A stretch of DNA of 64,000 nucleotides from Algibacter lectus (GCF_900112395.1 NZ_FOLN01000009.1:62001-126000); one strand, 5' to 3'; shown: positions 39,649 to 49,550, numbered from the stretch's first letter. Notes: generated from the sequence alone by a model not told the origin. Made by a program: numbers and translations.

Positions 39649-40563
39649 ATGATAAAACTTAATATTAAAAACGAAACATCTAGACTTCGCGCTGTTATTT
39701 TAGGAACAGCTAAAAGTAATGGCCCTATACCGGCTGTAGAAGATTGTTATGACCCTAAAAGTGTGGAGCATGTATTATCTGGTACTTATCCAAAAGAAGC
39801 TGATATGATTGCTGAAATGGATGTCGTTTTAGAGGTTTTTAAAAAGTACGATGTAAAAGTTTATCGCCCAGAAGTTATTGAAAATTGTAACCAAATTTTC
39901 TCTAGAGATATTGCTTTTGTAATTGAAGATAAAATAATAAGAGCTAATATTTTACCAGATAGAGAAGAAGAGGTAGAAGCTATTCAATATATCTGCGATC
40001 AAATAGATGTAAATAATAGAATTATTCTACCAGAAGATTGCCATGTTGAGGGTGGTGATGTGATGCCGTGGAACGATTATATTTTTATTGGTACATATTC
40101 TGGTGAAGATTATCCGGATTTAATTACAGCGCGCACCAATATGGATGCTGTTATTGCCATACAAGAATTGTTTCCAGAAAAAACAGTAAAATCTTTCGAG
40201 CTTAGAAAATCAAATACTAATGCCAAAGAAAACGCTCTGCATTTAGATTGTTGTTTTCAACCAATAGGAAAAGGAAAAGCTATCATTCATAAAAATGGTT
40301 TTTTAGTTCAAAAAGAATACCAATGGTTAGTCGATTTCTTCGGAAAGGATAACGTTTTTGAAATCACTAAAGATGAAATGTATCAAATGAATAGTAATGT
40401 TTTTTCAATTTCCGAAGATGTTATTATTTCAGAAAAAAACTTCACACGTTTAAATACTTGGTTAAGGTCTGAAGGCTTCACTGTTGAAGAAGTACCTTAT
40501 GCCGAAATAAGTAAACAAGAAGGTTTGTTGCGCTGTACAACCATGCCTTTAATTAGAGATTAA
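39649..40563 (+). CDS. Amidinotransferase-fold hydrolase (arginine deiminase/DDAH-like)
   Basis: 304 residues of the guanidine-modifying superfamily (arginine deiminase, dimethylarginine hydrolase, amidinotransferase). Visible catalytic pattern: SRD at 85-87, EGGD at 134-137, HLD at 198-200 and the nucleophile Cys296 in LLRCTTMPL. It should hydrolyse or transfer a C-N group of a guanidino or ureido compound; the substrate cannot be fixed from sequence. It lies 40 nt before ctlX, which has the same fold, so the two may act on related arginine or citrulline compounds. A TATATTTA element at 39637-39644 suggests a transcript that starts at or next to the ATG. Confidence 0.88.
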   Translation: MIKLNIKNETSRLRAVILGTAKSNGPIPAVEDCYDPKSVEHVLSGTYPKEADMIAEMDVVLEVFKKYDVKVYRPEVIENCNQIFSRDIAFVIEDKIIRANILPDREEEVEAIQYICDQIDVNNRIILPEDCHVEGGDVMPWNDYIFIGTYSGEDYPDLITARTNMDAVIAIQELFPEKTVKSFELRKSNTNAKENALHLDCCFQPIGKGKAIIHKNGFLVQKEYQWLVDFFGKDNVFEITKDEMYQMNSNVFSISEDVIISEKNFTRLNTWLRSEGFTVEEVPYAEISKQEGLLRCTTMPLIRD

Positions 40564-40586
40564 ATTTTCAACTATATATTTAATAA

Positions 40587-40594
40587 TACTTTTG
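40587..40594 (+). promoter_or_regulatory. -7 promoter element before ctlX
   Basis: TACTTTTG matches TAnnTTTG and ends 9 nt before the ctlX ATG. If used, the mRNA would have only a few leader bases. No clear TTG at -33. Confidence 0.4.
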
Positions 40595-40603
40595 TAATAC
40601 ATT

Positions 40604-41539
40604 ATGCAACAAACTACAAATACAATTTTAATGATTCGTCCGGTTAATTTTAGGATGAATGAGCAAACGGCTGTAAATAATTATTATCAAAAGGATTTAG
40701 AAAATACTTTACCTAAAACGGTTAATGCAAAAGCACAGCAGGAATTCGATACTTATGTTGATAAGTTAAGAAACATTGGGGTAAACGTAATTGTGGTTAA
40801 TGATACAGAGGATACTGATACGCCAGATTCTATTTTTCCTAATAACTGGGTGTCATTTCACGAAAACGGGAATGTTGGTTTATACCCTATGTTTGCCGAA
40901 AACCGTCGTGTAGAGCGTCGTGAAGATATTTTGGAAACTCTCGAAGAAAATGGATTTGTAATAAATAACGTTATAGATTATACAACGGCGGAAGATGAAG
41001 ATATTTTTTTAGAAGGAACTGGAAGTGTAATTCTAGATCGTGTAAATCGTAAGGCTTATTGTGCGTTATCTCCAAGGGCAGATGAAGATTTATTTATAGA
41101 ATTCTGCGAAGACTTTGAGTTTTTCCCTGTTATTTTTAACGCAAATCAAACTGTTGAAGGAGAAAGAAAAGCTATTTATCATACAAATGTAATGATGTGT
41201 GTTGGTGAAACTTTTGCGGTAATTTGTTTAAGCAGTATTGATGATAAAAAGGAACGCAAAAATGTGTTAAAGCATTTAAAAGAAGACGGAAAAACCATTA
41301 TTGATATTACGGAAGATCAGGTCAATAATTTTGCGGGCAATATGCTTCAGGTAAAAGGAAGTGATGATACTTCATATTTAATAATGAGTCAGTCGGCTTT
41401 TGATAGCTTAACAAAACAACAAATAAATACTATAGAACAACATACTAAAATACTATCGAGTTCTTTAAGTACTATAGAATTTTGTGGAGGTGGTAGTGCA
41501 CGCTGCATGATGGCCGAAGTATTTCTACCAAAAGCTTAG
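40604..41539 (+). CDS. ctlX: Citrulline utilisation hydrolase CtlX family
   Basis: 311 residues, the second member of the amidinotransferase superfamily in a row. IRPVNFRMNEQTAVNNYYQK start, DSIFPNNWVSFHENG near 75-89, LEGTGS at 136-141, YHTNVMM at 192-198 and the nucleophile Cys301 in GGGSARCMMAEVFLP follow the CtlX pattern. Family members are linked to citrulline breakdown. Its stop lies 2 nt from the stop of the convergent kinase gene. Confidence 0.88.
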   Translation: MQQTTNTILMIRPVNFRMNEQTAVNNYYQKDLENTLPKTVNAKAQQEFDTYVDKLRNIGVNVIVVNDTEDTDTPDSIFPNNWVSFHENGNVGLYPMFAENRRVERREDILETLEENGFVINNVIDYTTAEDEDIFLEGTGSVILDRVNRKAYCALSPRADEDLFIEFCEDFEFFPVIFNANQTVEGERKAIYHTNVMMCVGETFAVICLSSIDDKKERKNVLKHLKEDGKTIIDITEDQVNNFAGNMLQVKGSDDTSYLIMSQSAFDSLTKQQINTIEQHTKILSSSLSTIEFCGGGSARCMMAEVFLPKA

Positions 41540-41541
41540 TT

Positions 41542-43614
41542 TTATTCTTCTGGTTTCGATTTGGGTAACTGTATGTAAAATGTTGTACCAACGTTTACCA
41601 TACTTTCTACCCAAATTTTACCGTTGTTTAGTTCAACCAGTTCTTTACAAATAGGTAAGCCTAAGCCTGTGCCTTTTTCATTGTTTGTGCCAGAAGTTGT
41701 AAACGGAGTGCTTTTAAAGAGTTTATTAATATTTTCTTCAGGAATTCCAATACCAGTATCAGCAATACTCACAATACAACTTCCATTATTTATATGGTTG
41801 GTAATACTAATCACATCACCTTTTTTACAGAATTTAAGTGCATTGGCTAATAGGTTTTGTATTACTATTTCAAACATGCTTCTATCCGCGAAAGCGAAAT
41901 CACGAAGAGAATTATTCATTAGCGTGATACCTTTCTTTTCCATTCTTTGTTCAATAAGTTGCACTTTGTCTTTAAATACTTCCTGAACATCAAATAGAGT
42001 TGGCTTAGGCTCTAAAGATTGCATTTGAGACTTAGACCAGTTTAATAGATTAAAAAGAAGTAGTGACGCGTTATTGGCATTTTCACTTAATTCTGGTATT
42101 AAGGCATCGAACTCTTCTTTTGTTAACGAACCGTCTTTTAGTAAATTAATAAAACCTGTGATAGACGATAGCGAATCTTTTAAATCGTGAGAAATAATTG
42201 AGAACAATTTATCTTTCACATTTATAACATTCTCAAGGTTTTGTGTTTCCTCTAGTAATGCAGCATTTTCTAATTCAACTAAAGTATTTCTTTCTTCAAG
42301 TTCTGTTGCTCTTTTAGCATTTTTATTTCCTTTAAGGTAAATAACTATTAAGATTAGAACAGCTATACAAAGTGCGGATACTAAAAAATATACATAGAAG
42401 TTATAGTGATTAAATTTTAATCGGCTACCAGATGCACTTTTGTCAATACTTTTAATGTCTTGTGTTAAGTTTGACGATGTCAATGTATCAATAACTTCAG
42501 AATCAAAGTCTATCGTAGTTGGGCTTGTTGCAGGAGCTTGCACAACTTCAACAGGAGCCTGCAAATCAGCTTTTAATTCATAATATTTACCTTGCCAGAT
42601 AAAAGCATTATAGAAATTCCGTTGCGTAGAGTCTACGGCTTTCATTAACTTGTATTGCTTAAGTAATTCGGATTTATTATTTAAGTTTTTTGCAATTTCT
42701 CCAGCTTCGAGTAGTTGGTTTTTAGCTGTCTTTAATCGGTTTTTCTGTAAGTTTAAATCACCAAGGTTATTTAATACAGTAAGTAAATTATGCTTGTTGT
42801 TACTAGCTCTGTTTAAGTTGTAGCCTTTTATTAGGTAATTTGTAGCCTTATCATAATTTTTAATAGCCAAATACTCCCCACCTAATTTAGGATATATGGA
42901 CGCTCTTAATGTATCCGAATATCCTTTTAAACTCAGTAACTTTTCAAAATAAAATATAGATTTTTTATGTTCTTTCTTTTTATAATAAAGGTCAGAAAGT
43001 CTTTGGTACGTTTTATTTACTCCACTAGAATCTTTTAATTGTTCCTGTAGAGCTAAAGCTTTTATGTTGTAGGTTATAGCGAGATCTTGTGCATTTGTGT
43101 GGTAATAACTTTCGGCTAACGTATTGTATGCTATGCTAAGTTCTTCTTTTAAATCACTGTTTTCTAGTGTTTTTGTTGCAGCCAAAGCATGTTCTATACC
43201 TTTAGTAAAGTTGCCGCGGCTACTTTCTAGTGTGCCAATACTGTTGTGTACTTTGGCAACAGCAATAGTGTCGCGTTGTTCAATAAATAAGTTTTTGGCT
43301 TTTGCAAAGCCACTTATAGCATTGATGTAGTCGTTCTTTTCGGCATAATACAAGGCTTTGTAAAATGTAGTTTCTGCAATACCTTTTTGGTAGTTGAAAG
43401 AATAGGATAGTTTTTCACTAGCCTGAACATATTTCATACCTCTATCATACTCCTTTAGAGCATACAGCGATTTAATTAAATGTAAATAGGGAACAACCTT
43501 GGTGGAATCTTGTTTTTGAAAAGCAAGTTCAATAAACAGACTATCTATTTCTTTGGTTTGTGAAAAACCAAGAAACATAGTGAAAAATAGAAAAGCCGTG
43601 ATTATTTTCCTCAT
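41542..43614 (-). CDS. TPR-containing membrane sensor histidine kinase
   Basis: About 690 residues. Signal peptide or signal anchor (MRKIITAFLFFTMFLGFSQT), periplasmic TPR-like helical repeats across residues about 60-330 in the longer numbering, one membrane segment (YVYFLVSALCIAVLILIVIY), coiled coil, then HisKA with His480 in SIISHDLKDSLSSITGF and HATPase with QNLLANALKF, ADTGIGIPE and GTGLGLPICKELVE. No receiver domain and no response regulator next to it, so the partner is elsewhere. An ATG 12 nt upstream is possible; the chosen start gives the better signal peptide. Ligand unknown. Confidence 0.93.
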   Translation of the reverse strand: MRKIITAFLFFTMFLGFSQTKEIDSLFIELAFQKQDSTKVVPYLHLIKSLYALKEYDRGMKYVQASEKLSYSFNYQKGIAETTFYKALYYAEKNDYINAISGFAKAKNLFIEQRDTIAVAKVHNSIGTLESSRGNFTKGIEHALAATKTLENSDLKEELSIAYNTLAESYYHTNAQDLAITYNIKALALQEQLKDSSGVNKTYQRLSDLYYKKKEHKKSIFYFEKLLSLKGYSDTLRASIYPKLGGEYLAIKNYDKATNYLIKGYNLNRASNNKHNLLTVLNNLGDLNLQKNRLKTAKNQLLEAGEIAKNLNNKSELLKQYKLMKAVDSTQRNFYNAFIWQGKYYELKADLQAPVEVVQAPATSPTTIDFDSEVIDTLTSSNLTQDIKSIDKSASGSRLKFNHYNFYVYFLVSALCIAVLILIVIYLKGNKNAKRATELEERNTLVELENAALLEETQNLENVINVKDKLFSIISHDLKDSLSSITGFINLLKDGSLTKEEFDALIPELSENANNASLLLFNLLNWSKSQMQSLEPKPTLFDVQEVFKDKVQLIEQRMEKKGITLMNNSLRDFAFADRSMFEIVIQNLLANALKFCKKGDVISITNHINNGSCIVSIADTGIGIPEENINKLFKSTPFTTSGTNNEKGTGLGLPICKELVELNNGKIWVESMVNVGTTFYIQLPKSKPEE

Positions 43615-43626
43615 AAAACGTCGCAA

Positions 43627-44046
43627 TCACTTTTAAGCTAAACTATAAAACAACCGTGTAGTATTGAGAGCGGTTATAGTTGTTTTGGCTACTAGAGAAC
43701 TGTTAGTTAGGTGTTATAAAAAATTAATTTATTTTTTGTTGTAATAGCATTACGTTGCTAATTTTATAAAAAGCATGTTTATAATCTAATTTTTAGGGCT
43801 TATTGCCAATATATTAGATGAAATACGACTTAAGTTTTTTCGAATATTCGACGAATAGTTAAAAGACAATAAATACTGATGAAATACAATTTGGATAGCT
43901 AATTATTTTTGAACCCTTTACTCAGTAATCCCTTTAAAAACATAGGGTTATGCCTACAAATAAAGTTTGTTTTTTTGTGTAGAAGAGTTCGTTTTTACTT
44001 TTATATATTAAGACAAGTTTTTACAATTAGGCATAAATAAAAATTT
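43627..44046. other. Divergent intergenic region between the kinase and argS
   Basis: About 420 AT-rich bases holding the divergent control regions of the kinase (minus) and argS (plus). No open frame, RNA gene or strong hairpin seen. Confidence 0.5.
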
Positions 44047-44054
44047 TATCTTTG
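44047..44054 (+). promoter_or_regulatory. -7 promoter element of argS
   Basis: TATCTTTG matches TAnnTTTG, 20 nt before the argS ATG. A TTAG, weakly like the -33 TTG, is near 44027-44030. Confidence 0.5.
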
Positions 44055-44074
44055 CAGACTTAAAGTTACAAGAC

Positions 44075-45850
44075 ATGAATCTTCAAGAAACCTTATCAAA
44101 TCAAGTAAAACAAGCTGTTTTATCTTCATATAAAGTAGAATTAGACACTGTAGAATTTCAAGCAACAAGAAAAGAATTTGCTGGAGATATTACGGTAGTT
44201 GTTTTTCCTATGCTACGTGTTGTAAAAGGAAACCCAGTTCAAATTGGTGAAACAATTGGAAACTATTTAGTAGATAATGTTAGCAGTGTAAAAGCTTTTA
44301 ATGTCGTTAAGGGCTTTTTAAATATTGAAATTAGCGATTCTTATTTTATCGATTTCTTTAATGAAATAAAACAAGAATCTGCATATGGTTTGGTTGCTCC
44401 AACGGCAGGTGATAAGGCGGTTATGGTAGAGTATTCTTCACCTAACACAAATAAGCCATTGCACTTAGGCCATGTTAGAAATAACTTGTTAGGCTATAGT
44501 GTAGCCGAAATTTTAAAAGCTTCGGGTAAAAAAGTATATAAAACTCAAATTATAAACGATCGTGGTATACATATTTGTAAAAGTATGTTGGCTTGGCAGA
44601 AGTTTGGCGAAGGAGAAACACCGGAATCTACAGGGTTGAAAGGAGATAAGTTAGTTGGTAACTATTATGTAAAATTCGACCAAGAGTATAAAAAAGAAAT
44701 TCAAGATTTAATTACTAAAGGAAGTTCTGAGGAAGAAGCTAAGAAAAATGCACCTATTTTATTAGAAGCTCAAAATATGCTTTTGAAATGGGAAGCTGGT
44801 GATGAGGAAGTGGTTAAGCTTTGGAAGGAAATGAATAGTTGGGTTTACGATGGTTTTAATGTTACTTACAAGAATTTGGGAGTAGATTTTGATACTTTAT
44901 ATTATGAGAGTAATACTTATTTATTAGGAAAGGAGTTTGTTGAGCAAGGCTTGAAATCTGGTGTTTTTGTTAAAGAAGAAGATGGATCGGTTTGGTGTGA
45001 TTTAACAGAAGACGGACTTGATAAGAAAATTGTACAACGATCGGACGGTACTGCTGTTTACATGACCCAAGATATAGGTACAGCCATACAACGTATTAAA
45101 GATTTTCCTGATGTTGGCGGTATGGTTTACACCGTAGGAAACGAGCAAGATTATCACTTTAAAGTGTTGTTTTTAATTCTGAAGAAACTCGGGTTCGATT
45201 GGGCTAAAAACCTGTACCATTTAAGTTATGGTATGGTAGATTTACCTAGCGGAAAAATGAAAAGTCGTGAAGGAACTGTTGTTGATGCTGATGATTTGGT
45301 TGAAGAAATGGCTAAAACAGCTGGAGAAATTTCTGAAGAATTAGGAAAACTTGACGGTTACTCTGATGAAGAGAAACAAGAACTTTATAAGACAATTGGT
45401 TTAGGCGCCTTAAAATACCATATTTTAAAAGTGGATCCTAAAAAACGTATTCTGTTTGATCCTAAAGAATCTATCGATTTCCAAGGAAATACCGGGCCTT
45501 TTATTCAGTATACTTATGCTAGAATTCAGTCTATTTTAAGAAAGGCAGAGATAGAAAATTCAGATTTAAAAAGCACGGATTTACATCCAAAAGAAAAAGA
45601 ACTAATAAAGCAACTTCAATTATTTCCAGAAGTTGTACAAAATGCGGCAGAACAACATAGTCCTGCTTTAATAGCTAATTATACTTACGATTTGGTTAAG
45701 GAGTTTAATTCATTCTACCAAAATGTATCTATTTTAGGAGCAGATAACGATGTTGAAAAACAATTGAGAGTACAACTATCAAACACGGTTGCAAACACTA
45801 TAAAAAATGCTTTTTCACTATTAGGAATTCAAGTTCCTGAGCGTATGTAG
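44075..45850 (+). CDS. argS: Arginyl-tRNA synthetase
   Basis: 591 residues. Class I synthetase that charges tRNA-Arg. HIGH-type motif HLGH within SSPNTNKPLHLGHVRNN, KMSK-type motif in LPSGKMKSREGTVV, and the C-terminal anticodon-binding all-helical DALR domain (GPFIQYTYARIQSILRKAEI) ending in ERM. The N-terminal additional domain recognises the tRNA D-loop. Monocistronic with a terminator 26 nt downstream. Confidence 0.98.
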   Translation: MNLQETLSNQVKQAVLSSYKVELDTVEFQATRKEFAGDITVVVFPMLRVVKGNPVQIGETIGNYLVDNVSSVKAFNVVKGFLNIEISDSYFIDFFNEIKQESAYGLVAPTAGDKAVMVEYSSPNTNKPLHLGHVRNNLLGYSVAEILKASGKKVYKTQIINDRGIHICKSMLAWQKFGEGETPESTGLKGDKLVGNYYVKFDQEYKKEIQDLITKGSSEEEAKKNAPILLEAQNMLLKWEAGDEEVVKLWKEMNSWVYDGFNVTYKNLGVDFDTLYYESNTYLLGKEFVEQGLKSGVFVKEEDGSVWCDLTEDGLDKKIVQRSDGTAVYMTQDIGTAIQRIKDFPDVGGMVYTVGNEQDYHFKVLFLILKKLGFDWAKNLYHLSYGMVDLPSGKMKSREGTVVDADDLVEEMAKTAGEISEELGKLDGYSDEEKQELYKTIGLGALKYHILKVDPKKRILFDPKESIDFQGNTGPFIQYTYARIQSILRKAEIENSDLKSTDLHPKEKELIKQLQLFPEVVQNAAEQHSPALIANYTYDLVKEFNSFYQNVSILGADNDVEKQLRVQLSNTVANTIKNAFSLLGIQVPERM

Positions 45851-45875
45851 GACCATGGTTTAATAATATAGATTA

Positions 45876-45916
45876 AAAAAAAATCGGCTTTTCTTTATAG
45901 GAAAGCCGATTTTTTT
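45876..45916. terminator. Bidirectional terminator between argS and the nucleoid protein gene
   Basis: Stem core AATCGGCTTT/AAAGCCGATT flanked by A-runs on the left and T-runs on the right, so both transcripts get a U-tract: argS from the left, and the 45939-46988 gene from the right. One unpaired T beside the loop. Confidence 0.88.
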
Positions 45917-45938
45917 GTTTTTGATAATTGCTTACTTG

Positions 45939-46988
45939 CTAAGCTTCTTCATTAAAAAACACTTTGTAGTAGTGCATTTTTTTTTCCTCATCATAACCAC
46001 GTTCTAAATATTCTTCCGAGGCATCGGGCGCATCAATATCGAGTTTAATTTGGATGTTGGTGTCTAACTTTATATCAGTTTTAATCTTTCTTTTTTCTTT
46101 GGTAACAACAGCTTCTGCAACATCAAATTGATTTCTAATAATGTAGCTTTGTTCACCTTCAAACTCCTTTTTGTAAGAGTCGAATTCTTTTTTGTGTTTA
46201 TCCTCTTCGAACAATTCGTCTTTAAAACGCTCGATGTTTACAATTTCATTTTCTTTAAAAAAATCTATCGATTTAGCTAAAAAAGTGTTTTGCTCTTTAG
46301 CTCCATAATTAGGTTTTAAAACATCGGTAGAAAAGTCTTTTAATAGTTCTATATATTGTTGTGTATGGTTGTTAGCATCATCAGCATACTTAATATTTAA
46401 AAAGTGATTTAACCAATAAGCAGCATCATAACTATTATTGTCTACACTTAAAATAATATTGCCTTCACCATCAGATTGATTTAAAATTAAACAACCCTTA
46501 TCTACCTTTTTAGAACTTATTCCGTTTTGTACCAAAACATCATAACTATTGTTTTCTAAATACGTTTGAAAGAAATTCACTTTGCTTTCAATTTTAAAAA
46601 TACCAATAGCATTTGTGGTAATATCTCTAAATTCGATGCCTTCAAACATCACAATTAAAACATCACCTGTTTTTATCTGTGCAGAACTCGATTGCTCGTA
46701 TAGGTGCGTGACAATGTGTTTAGAAACTTCAACAAAAGCCTCTTCATCATTAAACATTTGAGCCGAGTAGCTGTTTATTTCGTTTAGTGTAATATTGGCA
46801 TGGTGGTTAAAACGGTAACTTTGTACAACACTGCCAAAAGGACGAAGTAAAAAAGGGAGCATCAGCTCGTAACTAGCTTCATCAAATTCAACGGGGTTGT
46901 CGGAAAATGCATTTTTAGTATCGTTAAATTTATTACCAACTTTATGAATTATGAATTTTGATATTTCGGCATTTTTTCTTGTAATCAT
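45939..46988 (-). CDS. 37-kDa nucleoid-associated protein (NdpA/YejK family)
   Basis: 349 residues. The family binds the nucleoid and is found widely as a single-copy gene. Recognised from FIIHKVGNKFNDTKNAFSDN at the start, the central SKVNFFQTYLENNSYDVLVQ and KKVDKGCLILN segments, and the Lys/Glu-rich C-terminal part ending in YLERGYDEEKKMHYYKVF. Role in chromosome organisation is known only broadly. It follows the 809-aa lipoprotein gene by 48 nt on the same strand and ends at a bidirectional terminator, so the two may be cotranscribed. Confidence 0.85.
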   Translation of the reverse strand: MITRKNAEISKFIIHKVGNKFNDTKNAFSDNPVEFDEASYELMLPFLLRPFGSVVQSYRFNHHANITLNEINSYSAQMFNDEEAFVEVSKHIVTHLYEQSSSAQIKTGDVLIVMFEGIEFRDITTNAIGIFKIESKVNFFQTYLENNSYDVLVQNGISSKKVDKGCLILNQSDGEGNIILSVDNNSYDAAYWLNHFLNIKYADDANNHTQQYIELLKDFSTDVLKPNYGAKEQNTFLAKSIDFFKENEIVNIERFKDELFEEDKHKKEFDSYKKEFEGEQSYIIRNQFDVAEAVVTKEKRKIKTDIKLDTNIQIKLDIDAPDASEEYLERGYDEEKKMHYYKVFFNEEA

Positions 46989-47036
46989 TTGCGTTTTTTT
47001 AAGTAGAGTAGTTTGAGTTTAAATTAATGGAATAGA

Positions 47037-49466
47037 TTAATTAATTTGATAAAGTAAAACCGAATTAGAGTCTCCTTTAGTAATAAACTCTAGGTTTTTG
47101 TCTTTATCACTATTTGCTAAGTCTATTTTAGAGTTGGCATACACCGGGAAATTTGGTAGCAACTTGGCTTGGCTATCGAACAAATACGTTTTTTGCAACT
47201 GTAAGTCGGTAATGGAAACGTAAATTTTATTGTTTAGAATAAATATTTCGGCATCGGCATAATTTCCATAATCTAAGTTTATGGTTTTATTTCTAATAGT
47301 TAATTTGTTTTCCGATTGATATACTAATGTTTTACTTGTAGTAGCGATGTTGTTTTTGCTAGATAAATTGAGGTTTTGGGTAGTAACATTACCTTTTGTA
47401 TCAATACTTATTAAATCGCCTTTATTGGTGGTAGTTGTAAATTTACTGAGGTATATATAAATAGGTTTTCTTGAAAACGAAAGTGTAGTTTTCGGTGTTA
47501 CTCTGGTTTTTCCAACACGATCTAATATTAAAAGTTTGTTTTCGGTTGTTATGGTAATATAATCTTTATTCCCAATTCTAAAGTGTTGTGGTTGCGAAAT
47601 AATAGTGTTTTTGGCTGCTTTAAAGGTAAATCCTTTTACAATTTTTCCTTTAGCATCGTACATTAAAACGTTTTTACCTTGAGTTACTAAAAGACGATAT
47701 TTTTTGTTGTTATCATAATCAAAAACAGAAAGTGGCTGTGTAATAGCATCGCTGAATTTTAAAGGGAAGGAAGAAACATCTTTGCCTTTTCGGTCTAAAA
47801 TATAAACGCGGTTTGGTGTAGCAAAGACAAGTTGTAGTCTTCCATTTTTATAGATGTCAATTTGTTCAATTTTACCTAAAACAGGACCTTGTAACTGTTT
47901 TTTCCACTGTATTTTTCCACTGTTAGAAATTAAGTATAGGTTATTCTCAATATCTTGAACTACAATATCTTTTTGCTTTGTAATATGGTTGGTTACAAAT
48001 TGTGGAGTGTTTAGTAAATCGGCATCTAGCTTGATGTTGAATTCTTCGGAAATAGATTGTTCTACGGCCTTCGTTTTATTCTTTTTTATGATAGCATTTA
48101 CATGCGAAAAATTAGTGTCGTATATAAATTGAAGTGCCGATGTTTTGTATGCTTCTAATGTTAAGCTAGGCGTTTCTGTTAGGTTTTTATTTATAATTGT
48201 TTCTAAGCTATTTGAATTGGTTATCATTAAAATTGAAGCAGCATCGCTTAATTCTTCCTGAACATCTTTGAAATAATTTCGAGAGCCTAAAGTTGTTTTG
48301 TTTTGATAGTTAGAGATAATGTTCTGAAGCATTTCTAAATCTGCTGCAAAAACAAAAAACTGATCTAAAACACAATATAGTTTAGCTTGGTTTGAAGAAA
48401 TTAAAGGTGAGAATGTTTCAAGAAATAGGCTAGAATTACTAAAGTTATAAATAGAAATATCTCTATAGGTTTCTTCTGTATTTTGTTCTGCAAGTAAAGC
48501 ATCTTTAGTAGCGATTATATCTGTTGAATTTAAAACGATAGCTCGTTTTTCATCTTCATAAATAACACCAATTTCGATAACGTCATCAAAAAGATTAGTA
48601 GTGCTCGTTATAGTGTCTTTTTCTCTAAAAAGAGCTAGATTATGTTTTAATACTTTAAAATCGTTAAAAGTGAAGCTCATAAAGGCATCACTATTCGAAG
48701 GTGTAATATGTTGAATTGTGTTAACCTGCGGAATGGTGTTTTTAAAAATATTTACTAAACTTTTTGTAGAATCGGTGGCTTTAGTAATTCCATTAAATTT
48801 TAAAGTGTTTTGGCTCGCGTCTATATCTAAGGCCAAATAATTTGTAAATGTTTTTAAAGGGATAGAATCTTCAATAAAAATTGAACTTATAACGTTGGCT
48901 TTAGTATCGATTATTACAGATAGATTTTCCTTGTCTGTACTTTTGTAAATCTTTTGTTTTTCGTTGTCGATGCTAACTGGAGTAAAAGCTAATTCGATTG
49001 TTTTTTTAGAAGAGGACGCTATAAATATACTATCTATAATTGCGCTGTAAAAAACGTTTTTGTTAAGCGTACTTTTTATAATGGTACTCTTTTTAAAAGG
49101 AAAAGATTCTTCTTTATAATTTTTTAGAGAATCTGTAACAAATAGACTATCGTGGTATTTGGTAATTAGGGTGTAGTTTAAACTATCTTCTTTTGTTTTT
49201 GAAAAGCAAATTAGTAGTGGGCTATTTGATTTTAAAATATCTAAATTTTCGAATTGGGTCTCTAAATTCTGATAGATATTAGCTTTGGAAAACTGCTGAA
49301 TGAGTTCGCTATTGCTTAAAGTGCTTTGCAGACTTTCAATGTTTCTAGCCTTTAAAACAACGGCACTGTTTTTAGGTATAAAATCGATTAAGCTAGTCCG
49401 TTTTTTTTTAGTATTGGTACAGCTTAAAGTGATAAATAATAAAAGAATTATTGAAAGAAAACGCAT
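47037..49466 (-). CDS. Large lipoprotein with C-terminal propeller-like repeats
   Basis: 809 residues, lipobox FITLSC at Cys16. The N-terminal half (to about 480) has the LIDFIPKNSAVVLKA opening seen in DUF3352-like flavobacterial proteins, with repeated alpha/beta segments. The C-terminal half has blades of repeated hydrophobic strands ending in Gly-Lys or Asp-Arg turns, such as NLYLISNSGKIQWKKQLQGP, VYILDRKGKDVSSFPLKF and VLMYDAKGKIVKGF, resembling a PQQ or WD-like beta-propeller. No enzyme motif is seen. It lies 84 nt after rnhB on the same strand; an own -7 element is at 49484-49491. Function unknown; a scaffold at the outer or periplasmic face is possible. Confidence 0.75.
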   Translation of the reverse strand: MRFLSIILLLFITLSCTNTKKKRTSLIDFIPKNSAVVLKARNIESLQSTLSNSELIQQFSKANIYQNLETQFENLDILKSNSPLLICFSKTKEDSLNYTLITKYHDSLFVTDSLKNYKEESFPFKKSTIIKSTLNKNVFYSAIIDSIFIASSSKKTIELAFTPVSIDNEKQKIYKSTDKENLSVIIDTKANVISSIFIEDSIPLKTFTNYLALDIDASQNTLKFNGITKATDSTKSLVNIFKNTIPQVNTIQHITPSNSDAFMSFTFNDFKVLKHNLALFREKDTITSTTNLFDDVIEIGVIYEDEKRAIVLNSTDIIATKDALLAEQNTEETYRDISIYNFSNSSLFLETFSPLISSNQAKLYCVLDQFFVFAADLEMLQNIISNYQNKTTLGSRNYFKDVQEELSDAASILMITNSNSLETIINKNLTETPSLTLEAYKTSALQFIYDTNFSHVNAIIKKNKTKAVEQSISEEFNIKLDADLLNTPQFVTNHITKQKDIVVQDIENNLYLISNSGKIQWKKQLQGPVLGKIEQIDIYKNGRLQLVFATPNRVYILDRKGKDVSSFPLKFSDAITQPLSVFDYDNNKKYRLLVTQGKNVLMYDAKGKIVKGFTFKAAKNTIISQPQHFRIGNKDYITITTENKLLILDRVGKTRVTPKTTLSFSRKPIYIYLSKFTTTTNKGDLISIDTKGNVTTQNLNLSSKNNIATTSKTLVYQSENKLTIRNKTINLDYGNYADAEIFILNNKIYVSITDLQLQKTYLFDSQAKLLPNFPVYANSKIDLANSDKDKNLEFITKGDSNSVLLYQIN

Positions 49467-49483
49467 GAATAAATTAATTTTTA

Positions 49484-49491
49484 CAAACCTA
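49484..49491 (-). promoter_or_regulatory. -7 promoter element of the 809-aa lipoprotein gene
   Basis: Minus strand TAGGTTTG matches TAnnTTTG, 17 nt before the ATG at 49466. It lies between rnhB and the lipoprotein gene. No TTG at -33. Confidence 0.4.
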
Positions 49492-49550
49492 CGATTTTTC
49501 GGTTTTATAATATTAAAAAAGTATTAATTACTAATGTAGCTAGATAAGGT

